Below, piece after piece: positions 54,090 to 61,668 of a DNA stretch of 64,000 nt. Origin of the DNA: Thermobifida halotolerans. GTDB lineage: Bacteria; Actinomycetota; Actinomycetes; Streptosporangiales; Streptosporangiaceae. The position numbers and the translations under genes are program-made. The notes under the pieces were generated by a model. It worked only from the letters and a program-made list of their open reading frames with translations, ran no database searches and was not told the DNA's origin. Each line of letters begins with the position of its first letter. Position 1 is the stretch's first letter. The stretch is from contig NZ_CP063196.1 in NCBI RefSeq assembly GCF_003574835.2, positions 4,898,001-4,962,000 of the forward strand, read 5' to 3'.

Positions 54090-54242
54090 AAGTCCGAGAA
54101 AATTTCCCCCAAGCGTCACAGAAGTGCAACCATGTGCGTCGTCTCCTGTGGCGGGGCGACGGACCGCGGGCGGCCCGGTGTCCGCGGTCCGCCGCGGCGG
54201 GGACCCCGGTTCCTGATTGATTGGCCCTTTGCACCGAATTCA

Positions 54243-54258
54243 TGTGACCTAAGTCACC
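54243..54258. promoter_or_regulatory. CRP/FNR-type palindrome
   Basis: TGTGA (54243-54247), CCTAAG, TCACC (54254-54258) differs from the classical TGTGA-N6-TCACA by one base; GTGAC/GTCAC is a perfect inverted repeat. It lies in the divergent WhiB/ectA region, about 290-370 bases from either gene. Confidence 0.5.
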
Positions 54259-54610
54259 CTTAAAGTTCTCTTGGATTTCTCTCAGGTTCGCGTGTGCCAC
54301 GCGCAGCCTGACGAGAGGCGGTTCACACGGCAGGGGGCCGCGGAGTCGGGGATGCTCCCCGGTATCCCCTGGTGAGCAGTCGAAGAGAGAAGGCGGCAGG
54401 GGTCGCTTCGGCGAGGGGACCCGGTGGCGCAAAGTAGCGGCCGCGAGCAAAGAGTCCTGTCCTACCCGATGGAAACATCGCTGAAACATATGTCGCGCTT
54501 GGCGCGAAAATCCTGCTCAGAAACGTTCGCTAGGGTCCTACGACGTGCTTGGACGAAAAACACCAGCGACCGATCGACATAGTACGGACACTGATTGTAA
54601 GCATTCGGCT

Positions 54611-55117
54611 GTGTCATCCGACGACAGCGACGTGACCCTGGAACCGCCCTCCCTCGACGACGGGCGGCATCTCTGGCAGTTGGCCCGCGGCTCCGGCCTG
54701 GACGTGAACTCGCCCTACGCGTACGTCCTGTGGTGCCGCGACTTCGCCGCCACCTCGCTGGTGGCCCGTGACGACACGGGTGCGCTGCGTGGATTCGTCA
54801 CCGGCTACGTGCGCCCCGAAGCACCCGACACCTACTTCCTGTGGCAGGTCGCGGTGGACTCCGCGTTCCGCGGCCGCCGCCTGGCCCGCAGAATGCTCGA
54901 CCGTATCGGCTCCCGCCTCGTCGAGCGCGGCGTCCACTACCTCGAAGCCACGGTCACCCCCGACAACACGGCGTCGCGGGCGCTGTTCGCCTCGTTCGCC
55001 CGCGACCGGTCGGCCCCACTCTCCTGGACACCGCTCTTCGAGCGCGCGCACTTTCCCTCGGACGTCCCCGAACCGCACGACCCGGAGGATCTGGTCCGCA
55101 TCGGCCCGCTGCGCTGA
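54611..55117 (+). CDS. ectA: L-2,4-diaminobutyrate acetyltransferase EctA
   Basis: 168 residues, a GNAT acetyltransferase making N-gamma-acetyldiaminobutyrate, the second step of ectoine synthesis. SPYAYVLWCRDFAATSLVA and WQVAVDSAFRGRRLARRML (the acetyl-CoA loop) are diagnostic of EctA. GTG 54611 gives the family's usual N-terminus. GTG 54545 adds 22 atypical residues, but lies 8 bases after the -10-like TAGGGT at 54531-54536, so a leaderless longer form cannot be excluded. EctB starts 50 bases downstream. Confidence 0.92.
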   Translation: MSSDDSDVTLEPPSLDDGRHLWQLARGSGLDVNSPYAYVLWCRDFAATSLVARDDTGALRGFVTGYVRPEAPDTYFLWQVAVDSAFRGRRLARRMLDRIGSRLVERGVHYLEATVTPDNTASRALFASFARDRSAPLSWTPLFERAHFPSDVPEPHDPEDLVRIGPLR

Positions 55118-55167
55118 CCGCGCCGGCCGACCCATGCCTTGACACCAAGGAGATCAAGGAGAATCCC

Positions 55168-56436
55168 ATGCTGGAAACCTTCTCCCACCTCGAGTCCGAA
55201 GTCCGCAGCTACTGCCGGGGATGGCCCACCCTCTTCGACAAGGCGCGCGGCAGCCACGTCTACGACGACTCCGGCCGCGACTACCTCGACTTCTTCGCCG
55301 GAGCCGGATCGCTCAACTACGGTCACAACAACCCGCGCCTCAAGGCCGCACTGCTCGACTACCTGAGCGGTGACTCCGTCGTCCACAGCCTGGACGCCTA
55401 CACCGTCGCCAAACGCGACTTCCTCACCACCTTCGAGGAGGTGATCCTCAAACCCCGGGGGTTGGACTACAAGGTGCAGTTCCCCGGCCCCGCGGGCAAC
55501 AACGCCGTCGAGGCCGCACTCAAACTCGCCCGCAAGATCACCGGGCGTGAGACCATCGTCAGCTTCACCAACGGCTTCCACGGCATGACCCTGGGGGCGC
55601 TCGCCGTCACCGGCAACTCCATGAAGCGCGGCGGTGCGGGCGTTCCGCTCAACCACGCCGCCACCATGCCGTTCGACAACTACATGGACGGCAAGACCCC
55701 CGACTTCCTCTGGCTGCGCAGCCTGCTGGAGGACAGCGGAAGCGGCCTGGACAAGCCCGCCGCCGTCATCGTGGAGACCGTCCAGGGCGAGGGCGGCATC
55801 AACGTGGCCAGCACCAAGTGGCTGCGCGGCCTGGCCGAACTGTGCCAGGAGTACGACATCCTGCTCATCGTCGACGACATCCAGATGGGGTGCGGCCGCA
55901 CCGGCCCGTTCTTCAGCTTCGAGGAGGCCGGGATCGTCCCCGACATCGTCACCCTGTCCAAGTCGATCAGCGGCTACGGTCTCCCGCTGGCGCTGACCCT
56001 GTTCAAGCGGGAACTGGACGTGTGGGAGCCCGGCGAGCACAACGGCACCTTCCGAGGCTTCAACCCGGCCTTCGTGACCGGCACCGTGGCGCTCAACGCC
56101 TACTGGCGCGACGAGGTCTTCCAGAAGGAGACCCTCGCCAAGGGTGACCTCGTCGGCGAGCGCCTCGGCGCGATCGCCGACGAGCACGCCGAGGCCGGGG
56201 TGAGCACGCGGGGCCGGGGCATGGCGCGCGGCCTGGTGCTGCCCAACGAGGGTGAGGCCAAGCAGGTGTGCGCCGAGGCGTTCGAGCGCGGCCTGCTCAT
56301 GGAGACCTCCGGACCCCAGGACGAGGTCGCCAAACTGCTGCCGCCGCTGACCACCTCCGTCGCCGAACTGGAGGAGGGGCTGGAGATTCTGGCCGAGTCG
56401 GTGCGCGCGGCGGTCAAGACGCCGCAACCTGCCTGA
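55168..56436 (+). CDS. ectB: Diaminobutyrate-2-oxoglutarate transaminase EctB
   Basis: 422 residues, a class III PLP transaminase turning aspartate semialdehyde into 2,4-diaminobutyrate. PAGNNAVEAALKLARK, NGFHGMTLGALAVTGN and the Asp of IVDDIQMGCGRTG are the fold core, and TLSKSISGYGLP holds the Schiff-base Lys. Very close to the family pattern in length and order. AAGGAG precedes ATG 55168. It is followed by a 204-base gap with tandem palindromes before ectC. Confidence 0.95.
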   Translation: MLETFSHLESEVRSYCRGWPTLFDKARGSHVYDDSGRDYLDFFAGAGSLNYGHNNPRLKAALLDYLSGDSVVHSLDAYTVAKRDFLTTFEEVILKPRGLDYKVQFPGPAGNNAVEAALKLARKITGRETIVSFTNGFHGMTLGALAVTGNSMKRGGAGVPLNHAATMPFDNYMDGKTPDFLWLRSLLEDSGSGLDKPAAVIVETVQGEGGINVASTKWLRGLAELCQEYDILLIVDDIQMGCGRTGPFFSFEEAGIVPDIVTLSKSISGYGLPLALTLFKRELDVWEPGEHNGTFRGFNPAFVTGTVALNAYWRDEVFQKETLAKGDLVGERLGAIADEHAEAGVSTRGRGMARGLVLPNEGEAKQVCAEAFERGLLMETSGPQDEVAKLLPPLTTSVAELEEGLEILAESVRAAVKTPQPA

Positions 56437-56527
56437 CCTGCCGCTTCCGACGGGGAAATCCCGGCGGACCTGTCTGGCGGTCCACCACCGGGTGATCAGG
56501 GCGGCGGTCCCGTGGCGTCCCGTCTCC

Positions 56528-56549
56528 TTGCATATGCAGTTGCATATGC
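56528..56549 (+). promoter_or_regulatory. Tandem TTGCATATGC palindromes between ectB and ectC
   Basis: TTGCATATGC occurs at 56528-56537 and 56540-56549, each containing the palindrome GCATATGC, 12 bases apart. The 204-base ectB-ectC spacing is otherwise without a gene. It is upstream of ectC by about 90 bases, so it may be an internal promoter operator. Confidence 0.5.
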
Positions 56550-56640
56550 GCTGCCAGGAGAGACGGGAAGCGTCCACCGGGGCCGCCGCCTTCCGAGGGT
56601 GAGGCACCGCCAACAGCACGGATCGAAAGGAAACCACCGC

Positions 56641-57045
56641 ATGATCGTGCGCAGCCTGGACGACATCGACGGCACCGACGCCGATGTCGTCACGGAGAAC
56701 TGGCGCAGCCGCCGCATCGTCCTGGCCCGGGACGGTGTCGGCTTCTCGTTCCACGAGACCGTTCTGTACGCGGGCACCGAGACGTCGATGTGGTACGCCA
56801 ACCACATCGAGCTGGTGCACTGCATCGAGGGCGAGGCCGAGGTCACCAATGACGAGACCGGCGAGACATTCCTGATCAAGCCCGGCATGCTCTATCTGCT
56901 TGACGGGCATGAGCACCACACGGTCCGGCCCAAGACCGACTTCCGGGTGCTGTGTGTGTTCAACCCGCCGGTCACCGGCCGCGAGGTGCACGACGAGAAC
57001 GGCGTCTACCCGTTGCTCACCGAGGAGCCCGCGACTGCCGAGTAG
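56641..57045 (+). CDS. ectC: L-ectoine synthase EctC
   Basis: 134 residues, a small cupin that cyclises N-gamma-acetyldiaminobutyrate to ectoine. [19 protein letters not shown] and [20 protein letters not shown] are the conserved metal-binding barrel, with HEHHTVRP near residue 90. Length matches the family. GAAAGGAAACC precedes ATG 56641. EctD follows after 66 bases. Confidence 0.95.
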   Translation: MIVRSLDDIDGTDADVVTENWRSRRIVLARDGVGFSFHETVLYAGTETSMWYANHIELVHCIEGEAEVTNDETGETFLIKPGMLYLLDGHEHHTVRPKTDFRVLCVFNPPVTGREVHDENGVYPLLTEEPATAE

Positions 57046-57111
57046 TCCGTGGGGCTTCGTGCACATCGAACCGTTCGCAGACAAGGAGAGAACCCGTTAG
57101 GGGGAATCGAG

Positions 57112-58020
57112 ATGACTGCCCTGACCACCGACACCGCACGATCGGTCGCCGACGACTATCCCACCCGCAAGACGCCTGAGCCCGCCCTGCTCTATCGCAG
57201 GGACCCGGTCGTCTGGGGGGACAACGACGGACCGATCGACAAGGAGACCCTCGACAGCTACGAGGCCAAGGGCTACCTGCAGGTCGAGCAGTTGCTCACC
57301 GGCGACGAGCTGGCCGCCTGCAAAGCCGAGCTCGAACGGTTGAGCGCCGACGAGGAACTCAAGAGCGACGAACGTGTCGTGGTCGAGCGCACCTCCAAGG
57401 AGGTCCGCTCCATCTTCGACGTGCACAAGATCAGTGGGCTCTTCGCCGACCTGGTGCGCGACCCGCGCGTGGTGGGTCGGGCCCGCCAGATCCTCGGCTC
57501 CGACGTCTACGTGCACCAGAGCCGGATCAACTACAAGCCGGGCTTCGGCGGCGGCGACTTCTACTGGCACTCCGACTTCGAGACCTGGCACGCCGAGGAC
57601 GGAATGCCGAAGCCGCGTGCCACCAGCATCTCCATCGCGCTCACCGAGAACTACGTCCACAACGGGGCGCTGATGATCATGCCCGGTGCGCACAAGACAT
57701 TCGTCTCGTGCGTGGGGGAGACCCCCGCCGACCACTACCGGGAGTCGCTGAAGAAGCAGGAGATCGGCGTTCCCGACCAGAACAGCCTGACGATCCTGGC
57801 GGAGAAGCACGGCATCGACGTGCTCACCGGACCGGCGGGCGGCGCGATCATGTTCGACTGCAACTGCATGCACGGGTCGGGCGGCAACATCACGCCGTTC
57901 CCCCGGTCGAACATCTTCATCGTGTTCAACAGCGTCGAGAACACCTGCGTGGAGCCGTTCTCCGCGCCGCGGCCGCGCCCGGACTTCCTGGGCTCGCGTG
58001 ACTTCACGCCCGTGAGGTGA
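57112..58020 (+). CDS. ectD: Ectoine 5-hydroxylase EctD
   Basis: 302 residues, a PhyH-type Fe(II)/2OG oxygenase. Iron ligands are H153, D155 (FYWHSDFETWH) and H254 (CNCMHGSGGN); R265 binds 2-oxoglutarate. The signature FGGGDFYWHSDFETWHAED and the ENTCVEPF tail match EctD. It converts ectoine to 5-hydroxyectoine, giving wider stress protection. ATG 57112 follows GGGGGAATC. It is the last gene of the ect unit, with a terminator 6 bases after the stop. Confidence 0.94.
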   Translation: MTALTTDTARSVADDYPTRKTPEPALLYRRDPVVWGDNDGPIDKETLDSYEAKGYLQVEQLLTGDELAACKAELERLSADEELKSDERVVVERTSKEVRSIFDVHKISGLFADLVRDPRVVGRARQILGSDVYVHQSRINYKPGFGGGDFYWHSDFETWHAEDGMPKPRATSISIALTENYVHNGALMIMPGAHKTFVSCVGETPADHYRESLKKQEIGVPDQNSLTILAEKHGIDVLTGPAGGAIMFDCNCMHGSGGNITPFPRSNIFIVFNSVENTCVEPFSAPRPRPDFLGSRDFTPVR

Positions 58021-58026
58021 CCGTGG

Positions 58027-58060
58027 GCGGCGTCCCGCCTCTCCCCGGGCGGGACGCCGC
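58027..58060 (+). terminator. Terminator of the ect operon
   Basis: GCGGCGTCCCGCC (58027-58039) and GGCGGGACGCCGC (58048-58060) form a perfect 13-bp stem with an 8-base loop, 6 bases after the ectD stop. There is no T-run. Confidence 0.75.
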
Positions 58061-58078
58061 GATCAGGGCACGTGAGAG

Positions 58079-58102
58079 CCGGGATTCGGTTACGAATCCC
58101 GG
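58079..58102. promoter_or_regulatory. 10-bp inverted repeat upstream of ehuB
   Basis: CCGGGATTCG (58079-58088), GTTA, CGAATCCCGG (58093-58102), a perfect palindrome with a 4-base centre. It is placed after the ect terminator and about 190 bases before ehuB, so it could be an operator for uptake genes or a second hairpin of the terminator. Confidence 0.5.
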
Positions 58103-58153
58103 TTCGTTGGATTAACACCCCCGCCCCCTGGGCATGGCAGCCAAAAATTTTCT

Positions 58154-58180
58154 GACATTTCACCCCTCATCCGAAATGTC
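58154..58180. promoter_or_regulatory. Spaced inverted repeat upstream of ehuB
   Basis: GACATTT (58154-58160) and AAATGTC (58174-58180), 13 bases apart, in an A+T-rich stretch that begins near 58140. It lies about 110 bases upstream of ehuB, where a promoter and operator would be expected. Confidence 0.4.
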
Positions 58181-58288
58181 GGATGCGGGATCGGCCTCAC
58201 GAGGGCGGTCCCGCCAGAAGATACACACCCCCCATCAGAACGCCGGCCACAACACCCCTCCGGCGTTCACGAACAGGAGCAAGACACC

Positions 58289-59179
58289 ATGACGGATCAC
58301 AGATCTCTGGACCGCCGCGGCCTCTTCCGGGTCGGAGGGATCGGACTGGCCGCGGTCGCGCTGGGCCCCACCCTGGCCGCCTGCTCCCGCACCGAGGACA
58401 TCGTGACCCTCGACAGCCTGCGGGAGCAGGGCTACATCCGGGTCGCGATCAACAACGAGGCGCCGTTCGGCTACATCGGCGACGACGGAGAGGTGACCGG
58501 CTCCTCCCCCGAACTGCTCCGCGCGATCTTCACGGAACTGGGCGTCGAGGATGTCCGGGCCGAGTCGGTGGCCTGGGACGGACTCATCCCCGGCCTGAAG
58601 GCCAAGCGGTTCGACGCGGTGGCGGCCGGGATGTACATCACCCCGGAGCGGTGCGCCGAGATCGCGTTCGCCGAACCGACCTACCGGGTGCTGCAGGCGT
58701 TCCTCGTCCCCTCCGGCAACCCCGACGGACTGAGCACCTTCGACGACATCGCCGCCAACCCCGACGTCACGGTGGCCGTGCTCAACGCCTCGGTCGAGCA
58801 GGGCTACGCCGAGGGCGCGGGCGTGCCCGCCGACCAGATCGAGACGGTCGACAACCAGGTCAGCGCCTACGAGCTGCTGCAGAACGGCCGGGTCGACGCG
58901 GTCGCGCTGAGCACCCTCTCGCTCAACCGGATCCTGGAGCAGCGCGACGGCGACTTCGAGGTCACCGAGGGGTTCATCCCTGTGGTGGACGGCGAGGAGG
59001 TCACCCCCGCCGGCGGTCTGGCCTTCCGCCAGGGCGACACCGAGCTCCTCGACGAGGTCAACCGGGTGCTCGCCGAGTTCAAGGAGAGCGGACGACTCCT
59101 GGAGATCATCGAGCCGTTCGGCTTCACCGAGCAGGAACTCCCGGGCGACCTGACCACCGAGCAGCTCTGCCAGGCCTGA
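58289..59179 (+). CDS. ehuB: Ectoine/hydroxyectoine-binding lipoprotein EhuB-like
   Basis: 296 residues, a type 3 solute-binding protein. A twin-arginine start (LDRRGLFRVGG) and a lipobox LAAC (about residue 31) suggest Tat export and lipid anchoring. The mature protein has REQGYIRVAINNEAPFGYIG and the GLKAKRFDAVAAGMYITPERC segment typical of EhuB. It captures ectoine or hydroxyectoine for the following permeases. Placement directly after ectABCD strongly supports the substrate, though amino acid uptake is possible. Confidence 0.87.
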   Translation: MTDHRSLDRRGLFRVGGIGLAAVALGPTLAACSRTEDIVTLDSLREQGYIRVAINNEAPFGYIGDDGEVTGSSPELLRAIFTELGVEDVRAESVAWDGLIPGLKAKRFDAVAAGMYITPERCAEIAFAEPTYRVLQAFLVPSGNPDGLSTFDDIAANPDVTVAVLNASVEQGYAEGAGVPADQIETVDNQVSAYELLQNGRVDAVALSTLSLNRILEQRDGDFEVTEGFIPVVDGEEVTPAGGLAFRQGDTELLDEVNRVLAEFKESGRLLEIIEPFGFTEQELPGDLTTEQLCQA

Positions 59180-59195
59180 CGGACGGCAGCCCGAC

Positions 59196-59918
59196 GTGGA
59201 GTTCTTCATAGACCGGCTCCCGCTCTACCTGAGCGGGGCCGGAACCACCCTCACGATCACCCTGCTGGGGGCCGTGCTCGCCTTCGTCCTCGCCATGGTC
59301 ATCGGCACGCTCGGAACCCTGCGCAACCCCGCCGCCCGCGGCTTCGCCACGTTCTACACCGAGACGTTCCGCGGAGTGGCCGCGCTGATCCTGATGTACT
59401 GGATGGCGTTCGCGGTTCCCCAGATCACGCCGTACGAGATCGACCCGATGTTCGCCGCGGTGCTGGCTCTGGGCCTCAACATCGGCGCCTACGGGGCCGA
59501 GGTGGTGCGGGCCGCGATCAACGCGGTGCCCAAGGCGCAGATCGAGGCGACCGTCGCGCTCAGCATGTCGTGGTGGCGGCGCATGCGGTCGGTGGTCCTG
59601 CCGCAGGCGTGGGCGCAGATGCTGCCCACCTTCGGCAACCTGATCATCGAACTGATGAAGGCGACCGCCATCGTGTCGCTGATCGGCGTCGCCGACCTGA
59701 CGCGGATCGCCCAGGAGCAGCGGACCGCCACCGGTGAGACCATCCTGGCCTTCAGCGGCGCCCTGGTCGTCTACTTCGTGATCGCCCAGGTGCTGATCCT
59801 GGGCATGCGGCTGCTGGAACGCCGGGCCAACCGGAGGCTGGGACGGCCCACCGAGAGCGGCTTCCTGGCCCTGCTGCGGCCCCCGCCCGTCAACGCGATC
59901 GGAGGTGGCCGCCAGTGA
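59196..59918 (+). CDS. ehuC: Ectoine ABC transporter permease EhuC-like
   Basis: 240 residues, a polar amino acid-type permease. Membrane segments start at about residue 12. The EAA loop is IEATVALSMSWWRRMRSVVLP, with the upstream GAEVVRAAINAVPKAQ. GTG 59196 lies 16 bases after ehuB. The stop overlaps the ehuD start as GTGA. Confidence 0.88.
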   Translation: MEFFIDRLPLYLSGAGTTLTITLLGAVLAFVLAMVIGTLGTLRNPAARGFATFYTETFRGVAALILMYWMAFAVPQITPYEIDPMFAAVLALGLNIGAYGAEVVRAAINAVPKAQIEATVALSMSWWRRMRSVVLPQAWAQMLPTFGNLIIELMKATAIVSLIGVADLTRIAQEQRTATGETILAFSGALVVYFVIAQVLILGMRLLERRANRRLGRPTESGFLALLRPPPVNAIGGGRQ

Positions 59919-60553
59919 CCTGGGACTGGGAGTTCACCGGGAGGATCATCCCGGACCTGCTCGACGGCCTGGTCGTCACCGTCCAGGCCACCCTCGTGGG
60001 CTACGTGCTGGCGCTCGCCCTGGGACTGGCCGTGGCGATGGTGCGCCGTGTCCCGGTGATCGGCTCCGTGGTGTTCGTGGCCATGGAGTTCGTCCGCTGC
60101 ACCCCGCTGCTGGTGCAACTGGTCTTCGTGTTCTTCCTCGCTCCGAGCTACCTGTCGGCGTTCACGATCGGCGTCGTGGTGCTGGGCGTGCACTACGCCG
60201 CCTACACCGCCGAGGTGTACCGCTCGGGGATCGAGGGTGTACCGCCGGGACAGTGGGAGGCGTGCCGGGCGCTGAGCCTGCCCCGGTACCGGACCTGGGG
60301 CGCGGTGGTGCTGCCGCAGGCCATCCGCAAGGTGATCCCCGCACTCGGCAACTACCTGATCGCCATGTTCAAGGACACCCCCCTGCTGTTCGCGATCACG
60401 GTCGGCGAACTGATGTACCAGGCGTCCCGGATCGGCGGGGTGTACTTCCGCTACCTGGAGGCGATGACCCTGGTCGGCCTGTTCTTCCTCCTGGTGAGCG
60501 TGCCATCGGCCGTTCTCATCCGACGACTGGAGCGACGCTATGCCGCAGTCTGA
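59915..60553 (+). CDS. ehuD: Ectoine ABC transporter permease EhuD-like
   Basis: 212 residues, the second permease. Conserved AAYTAEVYRSGIEGVPPGQWEA precedes the EAA loop, and FKDTPLLFAITVGELMYQA follows. GTG 59915 overlaps the ehuC stop. The last 14 bases overlap the start of ehuA. Confidence 0.88.
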   Translation: MTWDWEFTGRIIPDLLDGLVVTVQATLVGYVLALALGLAVAMVRRVPVIGSVVFVAMEFVRCTPLLVQLVFVFFLAPSYLSAFTIGVVVLGVHYAAYTAEVYRSGIEGVPPGQWEACRALSLPRYRTWGAVVLPQAIRKVIPALGNYLIAMFKDTPLLFAITVGELMYQASRIGGVYFRYLEAMTLVGLFFLLVSVPSAVLIRRLERRYAAV

Positions 60554-61349
60554 CCCCTCTCCCGGCGCCGGGTCCGGCGTCGGCGAACCGCTCATCCGCT
60601 TCGACAGGGTGGTCAAGCGGTTCGGTGACAACACCGTGCTCGACCACCTCGACTTCACCGTCGCCGCGGGCGAGCGGGTGACCCTCATCGGCCCCAGCGG
60701 CTCCGGCAAGACCACCATCCTGCGCCTGCTGATGACGTTGGAGCAGGTTACCGACGGCGTCATCTGGATCGGCGGCGAACCGCTCAGCCACATGCGCAAG
60801 GGCGGCCGCCTGGTCCGGGCCGGCGAGAGGCACCAGCGCCAGGTGCGCAAGCAGATCGGCATGGTGTTCCAGCAGTTCAACCTGTTCCCGAACATGACCG
60901 TCCGGCAGAACATCACCGAGGGACCCGTCCACAGCCTGGGGGTGCCCAAGGCCGAGGCCAACAGGCGGGCCGAGGAACTGCTGGAGATGGTCGACCTGTC
61001 CGACAAGATCGACGCCCACCCCACGCAGTTGTCCGGCGGCCAGCAGCAGCGGGTCGCCATCGCGCGGGCGCTGGCCATGAGCCCGAAGATCCTGCTGCTG
61101 GACGAGGTCACCTCCGCGCTCGACCCCGAACTGGTCACCGGCGTCCTCGACGTGCTGCGCACCATCGCCGAGACCACCGACATCACGATGCTGTGCGTCA
61201 CGCACGAGATGCAGTTCGCGCGGGACGTCTCGCACCGGGTGCTGATGTTCGACGGGGGGCGCATCGTCGAGGAGGGGCCGCCCGAGAAGATCTTCGGCGA
61301 TCCCACCGAGGACCGCACCAAGGCCTTCCTGCACGCGGTCCTGGACTAG
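60540..61349 (+). CDS. ehuA: Ectoine ABC transporter ATP-binding protein EhuA-like
   Basis: 269 residues. The Walker A is LIGPSGSGKTTILRLL, the signature [19 protein letters not shown], Walker B ILLLDEVTSALDPE, and the H-loop CVTHEMQFARD. It is the ATPase for the EhuBCD importer. ATG 60540 lies inside ehuD. It is the last gene before the cobalamin region, with no obvious terminator. Confidence 0.9.
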   Translation: MPQSDPSPGAGSGVGEPLIRFDRVVKRFGDNTVLDHLDFTVAAGERVTLIGPSGSGKTTILRLLMTLEQVTDGVIWIGGEPLSHMRKGGRLVRAGERHQRQVRKQIGMVFQQFNLFPNMTVRQNITEGPVHSLGVPKAEANRRAEELLEMVDLSDKIDAHPTQLSGGQQQRVAIARALAMSPKILLLDEVTSALDPELVTGVLDVLRTIAETTDITMLCVTHEMQFARDVSHRVLMFDGGRIVEEGPPEKIFGDPTEDRTKAFLHAVLD

Positions 61350-61473
61350 CCGGGACCACGGCACCGGCGGTGTCGGCGGCGTCGGGAGCGGAAGCGCGCC
61401 CGGCGCCGCCGACGTGTGCGCGTGCCGCCCCACCTCGCTCCCGGGACAGAAGGGCCGGTCGCTAGACTCTCCC

Positions 61474-61600
61474 TCCGGCGGAGGACGCGCCCGGCGCAGG
61501 CAATCCGGTCGGAATCCGGAGCGGTCGCGCCACTGTGGACGGGCCCCGGCCCGTGAGCCAGAAAACTCGCCGGACGCGCACACGGATCTCTACGGGACGC
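61474..61600 (+). promoter_or_regulatory. Cobalamin riboswitch upstream of cobQ
   Basis: The box with GGTCGGAATCCGGAGCGGTC, then GCGCCACTGT (61527-61536), and GTGAGCCAGAAAACTCGCC (from 61553) match the conserved adenosylcobalamin-sensing core and B12 box. A TAGACT -10-like element (61463-61468) just upstream predicts transcription from about 61474. CTCCCT (61469-61474) can pair with AGGGAG (61609-61614) of the downstream Shine-Dalgarno, suggesting control of translation. Boundaries are approximate. Confidence 0.85.
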
Positions 61601-61620
61601 GTTATCCCAGGGAGGCGGCC

Positions 61621-61668
61621 ATGACAGCACCGCGCACAACCGCAACGGACACGAGGACCCCGCGGTGA
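61621..61668 (+). CDS. 15-codon leader ORF coupled to cobQ
   Basis: ATG 61621 with a strong AGGGAGG (61609-61615) and ideal spacing encodes [15 protein letters not shown], stopping at TGA 61666-61668. The cobQ GTG (61665) overlaps this stop. The strongest ribosome-binding site of the region belongs to the leader, not to cobQ, so ribosomes probably reach cobQ by termination-reinitiation. The riboswitch could then act on the leader's binding site. The peptide is Thr-rich and has no recognisable function. Confidence 0.6.
   Translation: MTAPRTTATDTRTPR

Larger units (their letters stand above)
53868..54610. other. Long divergent control region between the WhiB-family gene and ectA
   Basis: About 740 bases, unusually long for this genome, with A+T-rich patches near 54060-54110, 54205-54290 and 54470-54545. 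No convincing ORF. It contains a 9-bp direct repeat (54066), a CRP-type palindrome (54243) and a -10-like TAGGGT (54531-54536) ahead of ectA. A small RNA or riboswitch is possible, but none was recognised. Confidence 0.5.

Noticed and set aside
54200-54545. Possible riboswitch (such as a c-di-AMP type) upstream of ectA
   Set aside because: The region is long and has hairpins but lacks the conserved core sequences I could recognise.
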